Assembly: GCA_964019055.1 (NCBI GenBank)
Contig: OZ025214.1
Location: 10,243,101 to 10,307,100 of the forward strand
Length of the DNA: 64,000 nucleotides
Direction of reading: 5' to 3'
Source of the DNA: Anthopleura xanthogrammica
Lineage: Eukaryota; Cnidaria; Anthozoa; Actiniaria; Actiniidae
Shown here: positions 26,255-37,372 of the stretch, one piece after another
How the letters are laid out: every line of letters starts with the position of its first letter
Numbering within the stretch: position 1 is the first letter of the stretch
Position numbers and translations under genes: made by a program
The notes under the pieces: model-generated
The model's input: the letters and a program-made list of their open reading frames with translations, nothing else
Database searches by the model: none
What the model was told of the DNA's origin: nothing

Positions 26255-29200
26255 TTAAACGTTTGGCCAGAACTTGCCAATAACATTCCATGAACGTTTG
26301 AAGTAGCGTTTCTTGCGTTCGGACTGGAAACGCTTGGCAAAGAGAGGAAGGAAGAAAAACAAACGTCGGCGTACACAAGACAGTACAACACGAACAGCAG
26401 GCTGCTCGTTACGAAAGCGGAAATTATTACGTGACATCCAGACGAAGAACTTGGCCAGATTAAGAACGTAGGAAAAGACAGGTGGGACAATTTCTCGCTC
26501 ACCTTCATCAAAACCAAAAAGAAGGTGACGAGGTGCAAGACGAGGACACAATGGGGTAACACGAAGAAAGATTGTTTGTAGTTGCAGAAGGACAGATTGA
26601 GTAAAGGTGCAGTCAAAAAACAAGTGTTGAAGAGTTTCACGATCGTTGTTACAGTGACACATTGGATCGACAGACATACCAAAAGAAACAAGACGATCAG
26701 CAGTATAGAGTACCCCATGTGCAATCTTCCAATTTACATCGATAACATGACGGTCAAGAGGCAGAACGTGTACTTGTTTCCACGTTTCTGCCCAGTACAA
26801 AGAACCAAAAGTAGAAGAGAATTTGTTGATACAGTGTGGTGGAATGGCAGTGGTTTTCATTAAGATAGAATAACAGAGCTTGGTGGTGCAAATGGCCAAT
26901 GGACGTGGCTGTCCATTGTCATCCGCACACAAGAAGTATCCATTGCCTCGCGAATGGCCTCCTAGAAGAGCCCAAGATTCCAAGACGGAGGCAAAAAACG
27001 GAGGCAAAAGCGAAGATGGGTAGAACGCTGGAAAAGAAAGAACTTCATGGACTGTGGTACCAAAGCATCTCTGTATGTAATAAGTGAAGAACGTTCCCCA
27101 TTTATTAGGGGAAAGGATGAACCGTTTGATCCATTGGACATGGAGAGCACGGACTTTCAAACGGACATCCACCACTGCAAAACCACCACTTAATTTATCA
27201 AGATTGGTAGTTGTACGTGCAACCAGCTCTTTCTTGCCAGACCAGAAGAATTTAAAAAGAGATTTATTGATTGTGGACAAGAGACCATCTGGTAATGGTA
27301 GCACTGTGGCAACATACCAAAGACCAGAGAGCGCAAGGGCATTCGCCACAAGAGATTTTCCCCGAAAGGACAGACAACGCCGTTGCCAAAGATCAAAGAC
27401 ATTGGAAAGAGATGTAATCCGCTTGTCCCAGTTTGAAGAAGAAGGCAAATTTGGGCCCAGAGAGGTACCCAGACATGGGATAGCCTCACTGGACCAATCA
27501 AGAAGAACTGGTGGGTCTGAGCGATTCGCCCATGACCCAAGCCACAGACCTTTTGACTTTGAAGGGTTCAGTTTTGCACCAGATGCCTGTTCATATAGAC
27601 TATAAATGTCAAAGATAGCACGTATAGAATCATCATTGGTGACAGTTAAAGTAGTATCATCTGCATACTGATTGATTAAAGATGTACAAGAAACAGGTCC
27701 GGGCAGAAGGAAACCTTCAATACGGGGACAAGCTCGGATATTACAAGCCAAGACTTCAGCGGTGATGATGTAAAGCAAGGGTGAGAGTGGACACCCTTGC
27801 CGTACACCACGAGACAAAGAAAAGAAAGGGGTGAAAAACCCATTAACTTGGACAGTGGACAGCACGTCAGTGTAAAACGTACTGATCCACTGAAGAAAAT
27901 TTGGGCCAAAACCCATTACTCGTAAAGTCTTGAGAAGAAAAGGCCAATCAACACGGTCAAAAGCTTTCTCTTGATCTAGTGATATTAGGGCAGCAGGGAT
28001 GTTATTCAGAGTTGCAAAGTCAACGATATTTTGTAAAAGAAGAACAGTCTCTCCAATGAAACGGCCAGGCACAGAACCTGACTGATCAGGAGAGATGACT
28101 TCAGATAAGACTTTAAGCAACCTGCCAGAGATTGCTCGTGACGCAATTTTATAGTCGCAGTTGAGTAGAGTAATGGGTCGCCAGTTCTTACGATTACGTA
28201 AATCACCCTTTTTGGGGACAAGAGTAATGGTGCCTTGGCGTTGAGAATAGGAAAGGCAGCCTTTAACACAACCATGATTAAGAACATCTACAAGATCTTT
28301 ACCAAGAATGTCCCAAAAAGAAAGATAGAACTCCATGGGAAGACCATCAAACCAAGGCGTTTTATTACGTGTCATCCCTTTCAAGGCAGCATAGCATTCA
28401 TCAGGTTTTAAGGCTCCTTCACAAAGATTTGCTTGTGAAGGATCAAGACGAGACTCCAATTTTCTCAGAAGAATATTTTGAAGAGTATTATCAGTAGATC
28501 CAGCAGAAAAGAGTTCAGAATAGAATTCTTGCCAGGCATCCAGAAGGTCCATAGAAGAAGAAACATATTGACCAGCATTGTTTTGAACAGAGAAGATGGT
28601 ACTGTCAGACTGTTTCTTTTTGACTGACTTGAAGAAAAAAGAAGTGGAAGATTCTCCTTCCTCTGCCCATTGGGTGCGGGAACGAACTCGCAAACCCTCA
28701 GCTTCAAACTGGTCAAGAATCGAGATTTGATGAAGGACTGCCTTGTAACTAGGCATACAAGAGGAATCACCAGAATCTATTTTACTTTTAAGATGAGAAG
28801 CACGATTCTCAAGAGTGGACCTTTCCAAACGCCTGGCTTTAGCTTTGGAAGAACAATATGTGATGGATAGAGACTTTATCCATTGTTTGCCTCTATCCCA
28901 CCACAAAGAAAGATGACGGTAGTTGGTTTTCTGCTGGATCCATCGTTTCCAAAAATTACGGATAATAAGGGAGTAGTCGTCTTCATTAAGAATACTGATG
29001 TTGAGTTTCCAAAAACTCGGGCCCCTTTTCACTGGACAAGGGATATTAATATGTACAATTACAGCACAGTGATCAGAGTGTGGACAAGGAACAATGATTG
29101 AAGAAACAGCAAAATAAGACCACACATTAGGTACGCCAATAAGATCAATACGAGACGATATTGAACCATCTGGACGTGTCCATGTAAACGATTTAGAGAC

Positions 29201-29755
29201 AGGATGCAAAGTACGCCAAATATCAACAACATTAAAATTAACAAAAAGATCAGTAAGTTTATCTGAGGTGTCACGTTGGGTGAAATCAGTGACAGAAGAA
29301 GATCGGTCAAGAGAACGATCAAAAACGGCGTTAAAATCGCCCAACAGAAAAACAGGACTAGAAGTAGTGGTGAACTGATCAAGATCTTCAAAAAAGGGCC
29401 CTCTAACCAGATACTGATTAGGGGCATAAATACAAACGACACGAAAATCATGACAAGAAGATTGAAAGTCGGCGACTATGACACGTCCAGAATTGTGTTG
29501 ATGGAAGTTGTTAACAGTAAACCCAGATTTAAAGAGAATACAAACACCAGCACTGTGACTTGACAAATGCGAACCAACAACAGAGAAAGAAGACCCATTG
29601 AACCAAGACTGTAGTTCAGCATCAGATGTTGAGTGGGTCTCTTGAAGACAAACGATGTCCAGTGAAGGGACCATGGAGTTTAACCAAACAAGAAGAGGCT
29701 GCCTTTTTGAAAGGTCGCGAAGACCGTTGACATTCAAGGTTAAGATCTTAACCAT
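26255..29755 (-). CDS. Element B copy 3 ORF2, with G468W in a reverse transcriptase block
   Basis: 1166 aa and open, but a single base (28354) changes KTPGFDG to KTPWFDG. That glycine is kept in all other copies and in element A, so this copy may be impaired. A silent change lies at 27533. Confidence 0.95.
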   Translation of the reverse strand: MVKILTLNVNGLRDLSKRQPLLVWLNSMVPSLDIVCLQETHSTSDAELQSWFNGSSFSVVGSHLSSHSAGVCILFKSGFTVNNFHQHNSGRVIVADFQSSCHDFRVVCIYAPNQYLVRGPFFEDLDQFTTTSSPVFLLGDFNAVFDRSLDRSSSVTDFTQRDTSDKLTDLFVNFNVVDIWRTLHPVSKSFTWTRPDGSISSRIDLIGVPNVWSYFAVSSIIVPCPHSDHCAVIVHINIPCPVKRGPSFWKLNISILNEDDYSLIIRNFWKRWIQQKTNYRHLSLWWDRGKQWIKSLSITYCSSKAKARRLERSTLENRASHLKSKIDSGDSSCMPSYKAVLHQISILDQFEAEGLRVRSRTQWAEEGESSTSFFFKSVKKKQSDSTIFSVQNNAGQYVSSSMDLLDAWQEFYSELFSAGSTDNTLQNILLRKLESRLDPSQANLCEGALKPDECYAALKGMTRNKTPWFDGLPMEFYLSFWDILGKDLVDVLNHGCVKGCLSYSQRQGTITLVPKKGDLRNRKNWRPITLLNCDYKIASRAISGRLLKVLSEVISPDQSGSVPGRFIGETVLLLQNIVDFATLNNIPAALISLDQEKAFDRVDWPFLLKTLRVMGFGPNFLQWISTFYTDVLSTVQVNGFFTPFFSLSRGVRQGCPLSPLLYIITAEVLACNIRACPRIEGFLLPGPVSCTSLINQYADDTTLTVTNDDSIRAIFDIYSLYEQASGAKLNPSKSKGLWLGSWANRSDPPVLLDWSSEAIPCLGTSLGPNLPSSSNWDKRITSLSNVFDLWQRRCLSFRGKSLVANALALSGLWYVATVLPLPDGLLSTINKSLFKFFWSGKKELVARTTTNLDKLSGGFAVVDVRLKVRALHVQWIKRFILSPNKWGTFFTYYIQRCFGTTVHEVLSFPAFYPSSLLPPFFASVLESWALLGGHSRGNGYFLCADDNGQPRPLAICTTKLCYSILMKTTAIPPHCINKFSSTFGSLYWAETWKQVHVLPLDRHVIDVNWKIAHGVLYTADRLVSFGMSVDPMCHCNNDRETLQHLFFDCTFTQSVLLQLQTIFLRVTPLCPRLAPRHLLFGFDEGEREIVPPVFSYVLNLAKFFVWMSRNNFRFRNEQPAVRVVLSCVRRRLFFFLPLFAKRFQSERKKRYFKRSWNVIGKFWPNV

Positions 29756-30176
29756 GGAGAGGTTTTAGATGGTTTTTGACCCAAGAAGAAATATGTTTAA
29801 ACAACCAACAACGCACAAAATAATTAAGTTGACCACTTGGTGATTCAACATATATTACAAGATACATAAGTTTAAGGTTGATTACTTTGTAATTCAACAT
29901 ATACGTAATATAATTAATTATTAATGTGATCACTTTGTGATCCAATATAGAATACAAAATTAAAGGGTTGATTACTTTGTAATTCAACAATAAATACATA
30001 ATTATTAATGTAATCACTTTGTGATTAACTCTAGTATAAAGTAACATAATTAAAGGGTTGATTACTTTGTAATTCAACAATAAATACATAATTATTAGGC
30101 TGATCACTTTGTGATTCAGCCTAGTTAATATAAATAGAATAGTAAATATTTGAAATGTAATGTTATTAAAGTACAT
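29748..30176 (-). CDS. Element B copy 3 bridge ORF (uncertain)
   Basis: 142 aa, as in copy 1. Confidence 0.42.
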   Translation of the reverse strand: MYFNNITFQIFTILFILTRLNHKVISLIIMYLLLNYKVINPLIMLLYTRVNHKVITLIIMYLLLNYKVINPLILYSILDHKVITLIINYITYMLNYKVINLKLMYLVIYVESPSGQLNYFVRCWLFKHISSWVKNHLKPLHG

Positions 30177-30181
30177 GAAGA

Positions 30182-31393
30182 TTATTTTTTAGTTTTAGAT
30201 TTAGTAGACGGCTTTTTAGGAGCAGTGGGTTTACGAATGGGTACAACAGGCAAGGCAGCTTTTGAAAGACGTTTCGGCAATCCAGGCATTTTAGATATTG
30301 CCTGCGTGACATTGGCCAGAAGAGAAGAAGGTATTTCGTTGGGGGCATTATCAGAAGAAGAAGGAGGATTACTGTGACTACCTGACTCAGGAGGTTCAGA
30401 AAAGAGTGGTGGAGAATCAATTTCAATGTTGGTGTCTTCTTCTTCCACAAGAGCTGAGTATCGATTCACCGAGTGGTGCGCCTCAATAGCAACAGGAGAA
30501 GAGGGGTCGGCAGAGATATCCGACGCAAAAGGCAAATCATTAACAGTAAAATTTTCAGCAACATCATTAAACGCTTCTGGGTTTTCCTTCTGCGAACGAG
30601 ATTTTTTGCGTTTAGGCTTACTGGCTTCAGAAAGACGTTTGCCAGCAACAAATGATATATCAGAATTTGAGCCAGCAGAAGGAGCAACAGGAGTTACAAC
30701 AGAAGATTCCTCCTGAGTCGGTGTCACAGGGAGGTCCTCATAGACCACAGGGCTATTATCTAATGTCCAGGGATGTGAGCAGTATTTTGCAGAATGGCCA
30801 CCCATTCCACAACGAATACAAAGATGGTTGATTTTGTAGGGACAATCATTAATAGCATGCCCCCAACGATTACAGTAATGACAGCATAATTTCTGACCCT
30901 TGTAACGAATTACTGCAGGGTACTTACCAATCCGGATAAGTGAGGGAATGTCCTTTTTAATTATTAGTTCCACCTTACGATCACCATTCCAAATGTCATC
31001 ATCATCAAGTACATGGGAAGAGCCTAAGACCTCGCCAAAGTCAAGAAGCACTTGATTCATCTTCTCATCAGGGACTTCAGCAGGAAGATTCTTCACAGAC
31101 ACAAAAACAGATTTAGGGTCGGACTCGAATAAAGAAATATGGGTGCCAGCAATATGGATCCCGGATTGAAGCAAGGAATCCCGCACATCTTGCTGGTCTT
31201 GCTTAAAGGTGATGTCATAATGAGTGGCAGAAAGACGCTGGAAACACAGCAGGCTGCTCTTCTCCTTAACGACCACCAAAAGAGATTCAAGAATCAAACA
31301 TCGAGAAGGAAAGACACCATCAAGAGCCAGGCGTCGAGGAAGACGAAGGGTGACCGTCATCGGTCGGTCAACAGAAAATCCCGCGAAGTCCAT
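30182..31393 (-). CDS. Element B copy 3 ORF1
   Basis: 403 aa, intact, of the copy 2-5 variant group. Its transcription source is unclear because no U1 promoter lies directly upstream. Confidence 0.93.
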   Translation of the reverse strand: MDFAGFSVDRPMTVTLRLPRRLALDGVFPSRCLILESLLVVVKEKSSLLCFQRLSATHYDITFKQDQQDVRDSLLQSGIHIAGTHISLFESDPKSVFVSVKNLPAEVPDEKMNQVLLDFGEVLGSSHVLDDDDIWNGDRKVELIIKKDIPSLIRIGKYPAVIRYKGQKLCCHYCNRWGHAINDCPYKINHLCIRCGMGGHSAKYCSHPWTLDNSPVVYEDLPVTPTQEESSVVTPVAPSAGSNSDISFVAGKRLSEASKPKRKKSRSQKENPEAFNDVAENFTVNDLPFASDISADPSSPVAIEAHHSVNRYSALVEEEDTNIEIDSPPLFSEPPESGSHSNPPSSSDNAPNEIPSSLLANVTQAISKMPGLPKRLSKAALPVVPIRKPTAPKKPSTKSKTKK

Positions 31394-31610
31394 CTCGCGA
31401 GGGGCCACGAGGACCGCACTCGGAGCCCACCAGCAAGAGTAGAATTGGCACTTGTGGGACTTGTGGAACTTGAAGACGTCCAAAAAAGTTGCGAACTTGA
31501 AACAGCACTTCAGAACTTGGCAACGACTTGAAAACTTGAAAATCACTCAGGAACTCTGCAAAATAAACACAAAACTACTCTCCGAAAAGAATAGCGATAC
31601 TTGACCCAAA

Positions 31611-31623
31611 CGCGTCAGGTAAG
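31611..31623 (-). repeat. Lone U1 target-site duplicate between tandem elements
   Basis: CTTACCTGACGCG (U1 nt 4-16) is all that separates the tail of copy 4 from the 5' end of copy 3. It shows that the duplicated target was used again, or that two insertions recombined there. Confidence 0.95.
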
Positions 31624-31947
31624 TTTTTTTATTTTTATTAAGGTAACCATTAACAAGGTTTACCAAGACATTTAATTTGACCAGTGGTACCCATTAACAA
31701 GGTGTACCAAGACATACATTAAAAATATATCATTTAAGTACACTACATTAAATAACTAATACCCAGACAATTATTAAGAAACTTACCTAGGGGGGTTTAA
31801 TGTGATCACTTATATAATTTAATTTTAATTTTAAATTTTAGGAATTGAAATGATTAAGGAGATTCCAAGAAACAAGAAAGAACCAAGAATGGTTCAAGAA
31901 TGACTTCTTCATCAAGTTAAGACTACTCGGTGAAGAAGATTACAGAT

Positions 31948-34900
31948 TTAAACGTTTGGCCAGAACTTGCCAATAACATTCCATGAACGTTTGAAGTAGC
32001 GTTTCTTGCGTTCGGACTGGAAACGCTTGGCAAAGAGAGGAAGGAAGAAAAACAAACGTCGGCGTACACAAGACAGTACAACACGAACAGCAGGCTGCTC
32101 GTTACGAAAGCGGAAATTATTACGTGACATCCAGACGAAGAACTTGGCCAGATTAAGAACGTAGGAAAAGACAGGTGGGACAATTTCTCGCTCACCTTCA
32201 TCAAAACCAAAAAGAAGGTGACGAGGTGCAAGACGAGGACACAATGGGGTAACACGAAGAAAGATTGTTTGTAGTTGCAGAAGGACAGATTGAGTAAAGG
32301 TGCAGTCAAAAAACAAGTGTTGAAGAGTTTCACGATCGTTGTTACAGTGACACATTGGATCGACAGACATACCAAAAGAAACAAGACGATCAGCAGTATA
32401 GAGTACCCCATGTGCAATCTTCCAATTTACATCGATAACATGACGGTCAAGAGGCAGAACGTGTACTTGTTTCCACGTTTCTGCCCAGTACAAAGAACCA
32501 AAAGTAGAAGAGAATTTGTTGATACAGTGTGGTGGAATGGCAGTGGTTTTCATTAAGATAGAATAACAGAGCTTGGTGGTGCAAATGGCCAATGGACGTG
32601 GCTGTCCATTGTCATCCGCACACAAGAAGTATCCATTGCCTCGCGAATGGCCTCCTAGAAGAGCCCAAGATTCCAAGACGGAGGCAAAAAACGGAGGCAA
32701 AAGCGAAGATGGGTAGAACGCTGGAAAAGAAAGAACTTCATGGACTGTGGTACCAAAGCATCTCTGTATGTAATAAGTGAAGAACGTTCCCCATTTATTA
32801 GGGGAAAGGATGAACCGTTTGATCCATTGGACATGGAGAGCACGGACTTTCAAACGGACATCCACCACTGCAAAACCACCACTTAATTTATCAAGATTGG
32901 TAGTTGTACGTGCAACCAGCTCTTTCTTGCCAGACCAGAAGAATTTAAAAAGAGATTTATTGATTGTGGACAAGAGACCATCTGGTAATGGTAGCACTGT
33001 GGCAACATACCAAAGACCAGAGAGCGCAAGGGCATTCGCCACAAGAGATTTTCCCCGAAAGGACAGACAACGCCGTTGCCAAAGATCAAAGACATTGGAA
33101 AGAGATGTAATCCGCTTGTCCCAGTTTGAAGAAGAAGGCAAATTTGGGCCCAGAGAGGTACCCAGACATGGGATAGCCTCACTGGACCAATCAAGAAGAA
33201 CTGGTGGGTCTGAGCGATTCGCCCAGGACCCAAGCCACAGACCTTTTGACTTTGAAGGGTTCAGTTTTGCACCAGATGCCTGTTCATATAGACTATAAAT
33301 GTCAAAGATAGCACGTATAGAATCATCATTGGTGACAGTTAAAGTAGTATCATCTGCATACTGATTGATTAAAGATGTACAAGAAACAGGTCCGGGCAGA
33401 AGGAAACCTTCAATACGGGGACAAGCTCGGATATTACAAGCCAAGACTTCAGCGGTGATGATGTAAAGCAAGGGTGAGAGTGGACACCCTTGCCGTACAC
33501 CACGAGACAAAGAAAAGAAAGGGGTGAAAAACCCATTAACTTGGACAGTGGACAGCACGTCAGTGTAAAACGTACTGATCCACTGAAGAAAATTTGGGCC
33601 AAAACCCATTACTCGTAAAGTCTTGAGAAGAAAAGGCCAATCAACACGGTCAAAAGCTTTCTCTTGATCTAGTGATATTAGGGCAGCAGGGATGTTATTC
33701 AGAGTTGCAAAGTCAACGATATTTTGTAAAAGAAGAACAGTCTCTCCAATGAAACGGCCAGGCACAGAACCTGACTGATCAGGAGAGATGACTTCAGATA
33801 AGACTTTAAGCAACCTGCCAGAGATTGCTCGTGACGCAATTTTATAGTCGCAGTTGAGTAGAGTAATGGGTCGCCAGTTCTTACGATTACGTAAATCACC
33901 CTTTTTGGGGACAAGAGTAATGGTGCCTTGGCGTTGAGAATAGGAAAGGCAGCCTTTAACACAACCATGATTAAGAACATCTACAAGATCTTTACCAAGA
34001 ATGTCCCAAAAAGAAAGATAGAACTCCATGGGAAGACCATCAAACCCAGGCGTTTTATTACGTGTCATCCCTTTCAAGGCAGCATAGCATTCATCAGGTT
34101 TTAAGGCTCCTTCACAAAGATTTGCTTGTGAAGGATCAAGACGAGACTCCAATTTTCTCAGAAGAATATTTTGAAGAGTATTATCAGTAGATCCAGCAGA
34201 AAAGAGTTCAGAATAGAATTCTTGCCAGGCATCCAGAAGGTCCATAGAAGAAGAAACATATTGACCAGCATTGTTTTGAACAGAGAAGATGGTACTGTCA
34301 GACTGTTTCTTTTTGACTGACTTGAAGAAAAAAGAAGTGGAAGATTCTCCTTCCTCTGCCCATTGGGTGCGGGAACGAACTCGCAAACCCTCAGCTTCAA
34401 ACTGGTCAAGAATCGAGATTTGATGAAGGACTGCCTTGTAACTAGGCATACAAGAGGAATCACCAGAATCTATTTTACTTTTAAGATGAGAAGCACGATT
34501 CTCAAGAGTGGACCTTTCCAAACGCCTGGCTTTAGCTTTGGAAGAACAATATGTGATGGATAGAGACTTTATCCATTGTTTGCCTCTATCCCACCACAAA
34601 GAAAGATGACGGTAGTTGGTTTTCTGCTGGATCCATCGTTTCCAAAAATTACGGATAATAAGGGAGTAGTCGTCTTCATTAAGAATACTGATGTTGAGTT
34701 TCCAAAAACTCGGGCCCCTTTTCACTGGACAAGGGATATTAATATGTACAATTACAGCACAGTGATCAGAGTGTGGACAAGGAACAATGATTGAAGAAAC
34801 AGCAAAATAAGACCACACATTAGGTACGCCAATAAGATCAATACGAGACGATATTGAACCATCTGGACGTGTCCATGTAAACGATTTAGAGACAGGATGC

Positions 34901-35448
34901 AAAGTACGCCAAATATCAACAACATTAAAATTAACAAAAAGATCAGTAAGTTTATCTGAGGTGTCACGTTGGGTGAAATCAGTGACAGAAGAAGATCGGT
35001 CAAGAGAACGATCAAAAACGGCGTTAAAATCGCCCAACAGAAAAACAGGACTAGAAGTAGTGGTGAACTGATCAAGATCTTCAAAAAAGGGCCCTCTAAC
35101 CAGATACTGATTAGGGGCATAAATACAAACGACACGAAAATCATGACAAGAAGATTGAAAGTCGGCGACTATGACACGTCCAGAATTGTGTTGATGGAAG
35201 TTGTTAACAGTAAACCCAGATTTAAAGAGAATACAAACACCAGCACTGTGACTTGACAAATGCGAACCAACAACAGAGAAAGAAGACCCATTGAACCAAG
35301 ACTGTAGTTCAGCATCAGATGTTGAGTGGGTCTCTTGAAGACAAACGATGTCCAGTGAAGGGACCATGGAGTTTAACCAAACAAGAAGAGGCTGCCTTTT
35401 TGAAAGGTCGCGAAGACCGTTGACATTCAAGGTTAAGATCTTAACCAT
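31948..35448 (-). CDS. Element B copy 4 ORF2
   Basis: 1166 aa, intact, same protein as copy 1 with G468 restored relative to its neighbour copy 3. Confidence 0.96.
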   Translation of the reverse strand: MVKILTLNVNGLRDLSKRQPLLVWLNSMVPSLDIVCLQETHSTSDAELQSWFNGSSFSVVGSHLSSHSAGVCILFKSGFTVNNFHQHNSGRVIVADFQSSCHDFRVVCIYAPNQYLVRGPFFEDLDQFTTTSSPVFLLGDFNAVFDRSLDRSSSVTDFTQRDTSDKLTDLFVNFNVVDIWRTLHPVSKSFTWTRPDGSISSRIDLIGVPNVWSYFAVSSIIVPCPHSDHCAVIVHINIPCPVKRGPSFWKLNISILNEDDYSLIIRNFWKRWIQQKTNYRHLSLWWDRGKQWIKSLSITYCSSKAKARRLERSTLENRASHLKSKIDSGDSSCMPSYKAVLHQISILDQFEAEGLRVRSRTQWAEEGESSTSFFFKSVKKKQSDSTIFSVQNNAGQYVSSSMDLLDAWQEFYSELFSAGSTDNTLQNILLRKLESRLDPSQANLCEGALKPDECYAALKGMTRNKTPGFDGLPMEFYLSFWDILGKDLVDVLNHGCVKGCLSYSQRQGTITLVPKKGDLRNRKNWRPITLLNCDYKIASRAISGRLLKVLSEVISPDQSGSVPGRFIGETVLLLQNIVDFATLNNIPAALISLDQEKAFDRVDWPFLLKTLRVMGFGPNFLQWISTFYTDVLSTVQVNGFFTPFFSLSRGVRQGCPLSPLLYIITAEVLACNIRACPRIEGFLLPGPVSCTSLINQYADDTTLTVTNDDSIRAIFDIYSLYEQASGAKLNPSKSKGLWLGSWANRSDPPVLLDWSSEAIPCLGTSLGPNLPSSSNWDKRITSLSNVFDLWQRRCLSFRGKSLVANALALSGLWYVATVLPLPDGLLSTINKSLFKFFWSGKKELVARTTTNLDKLSGGFAVVDVRLKVRALHVQWIKRFILSPNKWGTFFTYYIQRCFGTTVHEVLSFPAFYPSSLLPPFFASVLESWALLGGHSRGNGYFLCADDNGQPRPLAICTTKLCYSILMKTTAIPPHCINKFSSTFGSLYWAETWKQVHVLPLDRHVIDVNWKIAHGVLYTADRLVSFGMSVDPMCHCNNDRETLQHLFFDCTFTQSVLLQLQTIFLRVTPLCPRLAPRHLLFGFDEGEREIVPPVFSYVLNLAKFFVWMSRNNFRFRNEQPAVRVVLSCVRRRLFFFLPLFAKRFQSERKKRYFKRSWNVIGKFWPNV

Positions 35449-35869
35449 GGAGAGGTTTTAGATGGTTTTTGACCCAAGAAGAAATATGTTTAAACAACCA
35501 ACAACGCACAAAATAATTAAGTTGACCACTTGGTGATTCAACATATATTACAAGATACATAAGTTTAAGGTTGATTACTTTGTAATTCAACATATACGTA
35601 ATATAATTAATTATTAATGTGATCACTTTGTGATCCAATATAGAATACAAAATTAAAGGGTTGATTACTTTGTAATTCAACAATAAATACATAATTATTA
35701 ATGTAATCACTTTGTGATTAACTCTAGTATAAAGTAACATAATTAAAGGGTTGATTACTTTGTAATTCAACAATAAATACATAATTATTAGGCTGATCAC
35801 TTTGTGATTCAGCCTAGTTAATATAAATAGAATAGTAAATATTTGAAATGTAATGTTATTAAAGTACAT
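35441..35869 (-). CDS. Element B copy 4 bridge ORF (uncertain)
   Basis: 142 aa, as in copy 1. Confidence 0.42.
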   Translation of the reverse strand: MYFNNITFQIFTILFILTRLNHKVISLIIMYLLLNYKVINPLIMLLYTRVNHKVITLIIMYLLLNYKVINPLILYSILDHKVITLIINYITYMLNYKVINLKLMYLVIYVESPSGQLNYFVRCWLFKHISSWVKNHLKPLHG

Positions 35870-35874
35870 GAAGA

Positions 35875-37086
35875 TTATTTTTTAGTTTTAGATTTAGTAG
35901 ACGGCTTTTTAGGAGCAGTGGGTTTACGAATGGGTACAACAGGCAAGGCAGCTTTTGAAAGACGTTTCGGCAATCCAGGCATTTTAGATATTGCCTGCGT
36001 GACATTGGCCAGAAGAGAAGAAGGTATTTCGTTGGGGGCATTATCAGAAGAAGAAGGAGGATTACTGTGACTACCTGACTCAGGAGGTTCAGAAAAGAGT
36101 GGTGGAGAATCAATTTCAATGTTGGTGTCTTCTTCTTCCACAAGAGCTGAGTATCGATTCACCGAGTGGTGCGCCTCAATAGCAACAGGAGAAGAGGGGT
36201 CGGCAGAGATATCCGACGCAAAAGGCAAATCATTAACAGTAAAATTTTCAGCAACATCATTAAACGCTTCTGGGTTTTCCTTCTGCGAACGAGATTTTTT
36301 GCGTTTAGGCTTACTGGCTTCAGAAAGACGTTTGCCAGCAACAAATGATATATCAGAATTTGAGCCAGCAGAAGGAGCAACAGGAGTTACAACAGAAGAT
36401 TCCTCCTGAGTCGGTGTCACAGGGAGGTCCTCATAGACCACAGGGCTATTATCTAATGTCCAGGGATGTGAGCAGTATTTTGCAGAATGGCCACCCATTC
36501 CACAACGAATACAAAGATGGTTGATTTTGTAGGGACAATCATTAATAGCATGCCCCCAACGATTACAGTAATGACAGCATAATTTCTGACCCTTGTAACG
36601 AATTACTGCAGGGTACTTACCAATCCGGATAAGTGAGGGAATGTCCTTTTTAATTATTAGTTCCACCTTACGATCACCATTCCAAATGTCATCATCATCA
36701 AGTACATGGGAAGAGCCTAAGACCTCGCCAAAGTCAAGAAGCACTTGATTCATCTTCTCATCAGGGACTTCAGCAGGAAGATTCTTCACAGACACAAAAA
36801 CAGATTTAGGGTCGGACTCGAATAAAGAAATATGGGTGCCAGCAATATGGATCCCGGATTGAAGCAAGGAATCCCGCACATCTTGCTGGTCTTGCTTAAA
36901 GGTGATGTCATAATGAGTGGCAGAAAGACGCTGGAAACACAGCAGGCTGCTCTTCTCCTTAACGACCACCAAAAGAGATTCAAGAATCAAACATCGAGAA
37001 GGAAAGACACCATCAAGAGCCAGGCGTCGAGGAAGACGAAGGGTGACCGTCATCGGTCGGTCAACAGAAAATCCCGCGAAGTCCAT
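35875..37086 (-). CDS. Element B copy 4 ORF1
   Basis: 403 aa, intact, both zinc knuckles present, copy 2-5 variant group. Confidence 0.93.
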   Translation of the reverse strand: MDFAGFSVDRPMTVTLRLPRRLALDGVFPSRCLILESLLVVVKEKSSLLCFQRLSATHYDITFKQDQQDVRDSLLQSGIHIAGTHISLFESDPKSVFVSVKNLPAEVPDEKMNQVLLDFGEVLGSSHVLDDDDIWNGDRKVELIIKKDIPSLIRIGKYPAVIRYKGQKLCCHYCNRWGHAINDCPYKINHLCIRCGMGGHSAKYCSHPWTLDNSPVVYEDLPVTPTQEESSVVTPVAPSAGSNSDISFVAGKRLSEASKPKRKKSRSQKENPEAFNDVAENFTVNDLPFASDISADPSSPVAIEAHHSVNRYSALVEEEDTNIEIDSPPLFSEPPESGSHSNPPSSSDNAPNEIPSSLLANVTQAISKMPGLPKRLSKAALPVVPIRKPTAPKKPSTKSKTKK

Positions 37087-37303
37087 CTCGCGAGGGGCCA
37101 CGAGGACCGCACTCGGAGCCCACCAGCAAGAGTAGAATTGGCACTTGTGGGACTTGTGGAACTTGAAGACGTCCAAAAAAGTTGCGAACTTGAAACAGCA
37201 CTTCAGAACTTGGCAACGACTTGAAAACTTGAAAATCACTCAGGAACTCTGCAAAATAAACACAAAACTACTCTCCGAAAAGAATAGCGATACTTGACCC
37301 AAA

Positions 37304-37319
37304 CGCGTCAGGTAAGTAT
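37304..37319 (-). pseudogene. U1: U1 snRNA 5' fragment (nt 1-16), element B copy 4
   Basis: U1 nt 1-16 fused to the element 5' end. Confidence 0.95.
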
Positions 37320-37372
37320 GCTTGATCAAGCCGCCACATTACTCACCTCTCCTGCATCCTGAACTTGCAGCG

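Larger units (their letters stand above)
25931..31610 (-). mobile_element. Element B copy 3, full length, downstream member of a tandem pair
   Basis: 5680 bp with a tail of seven A. Its 5' end is followed not by the U1 promoter but by a 13-bp U1 duplicate and then the tail of copy 4. Confidence 0.96.
31624..37303 (-). mobile_element. Element B copy 4, full length, promoter-side member of the tandem pair
   Basis: 5680 bp. The 5' end is joined to U1 nt 16 with the U1 promoter beyond; the tail (seven A, T, five A) ends at the lone target duplicate. Confidence 0.96.
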
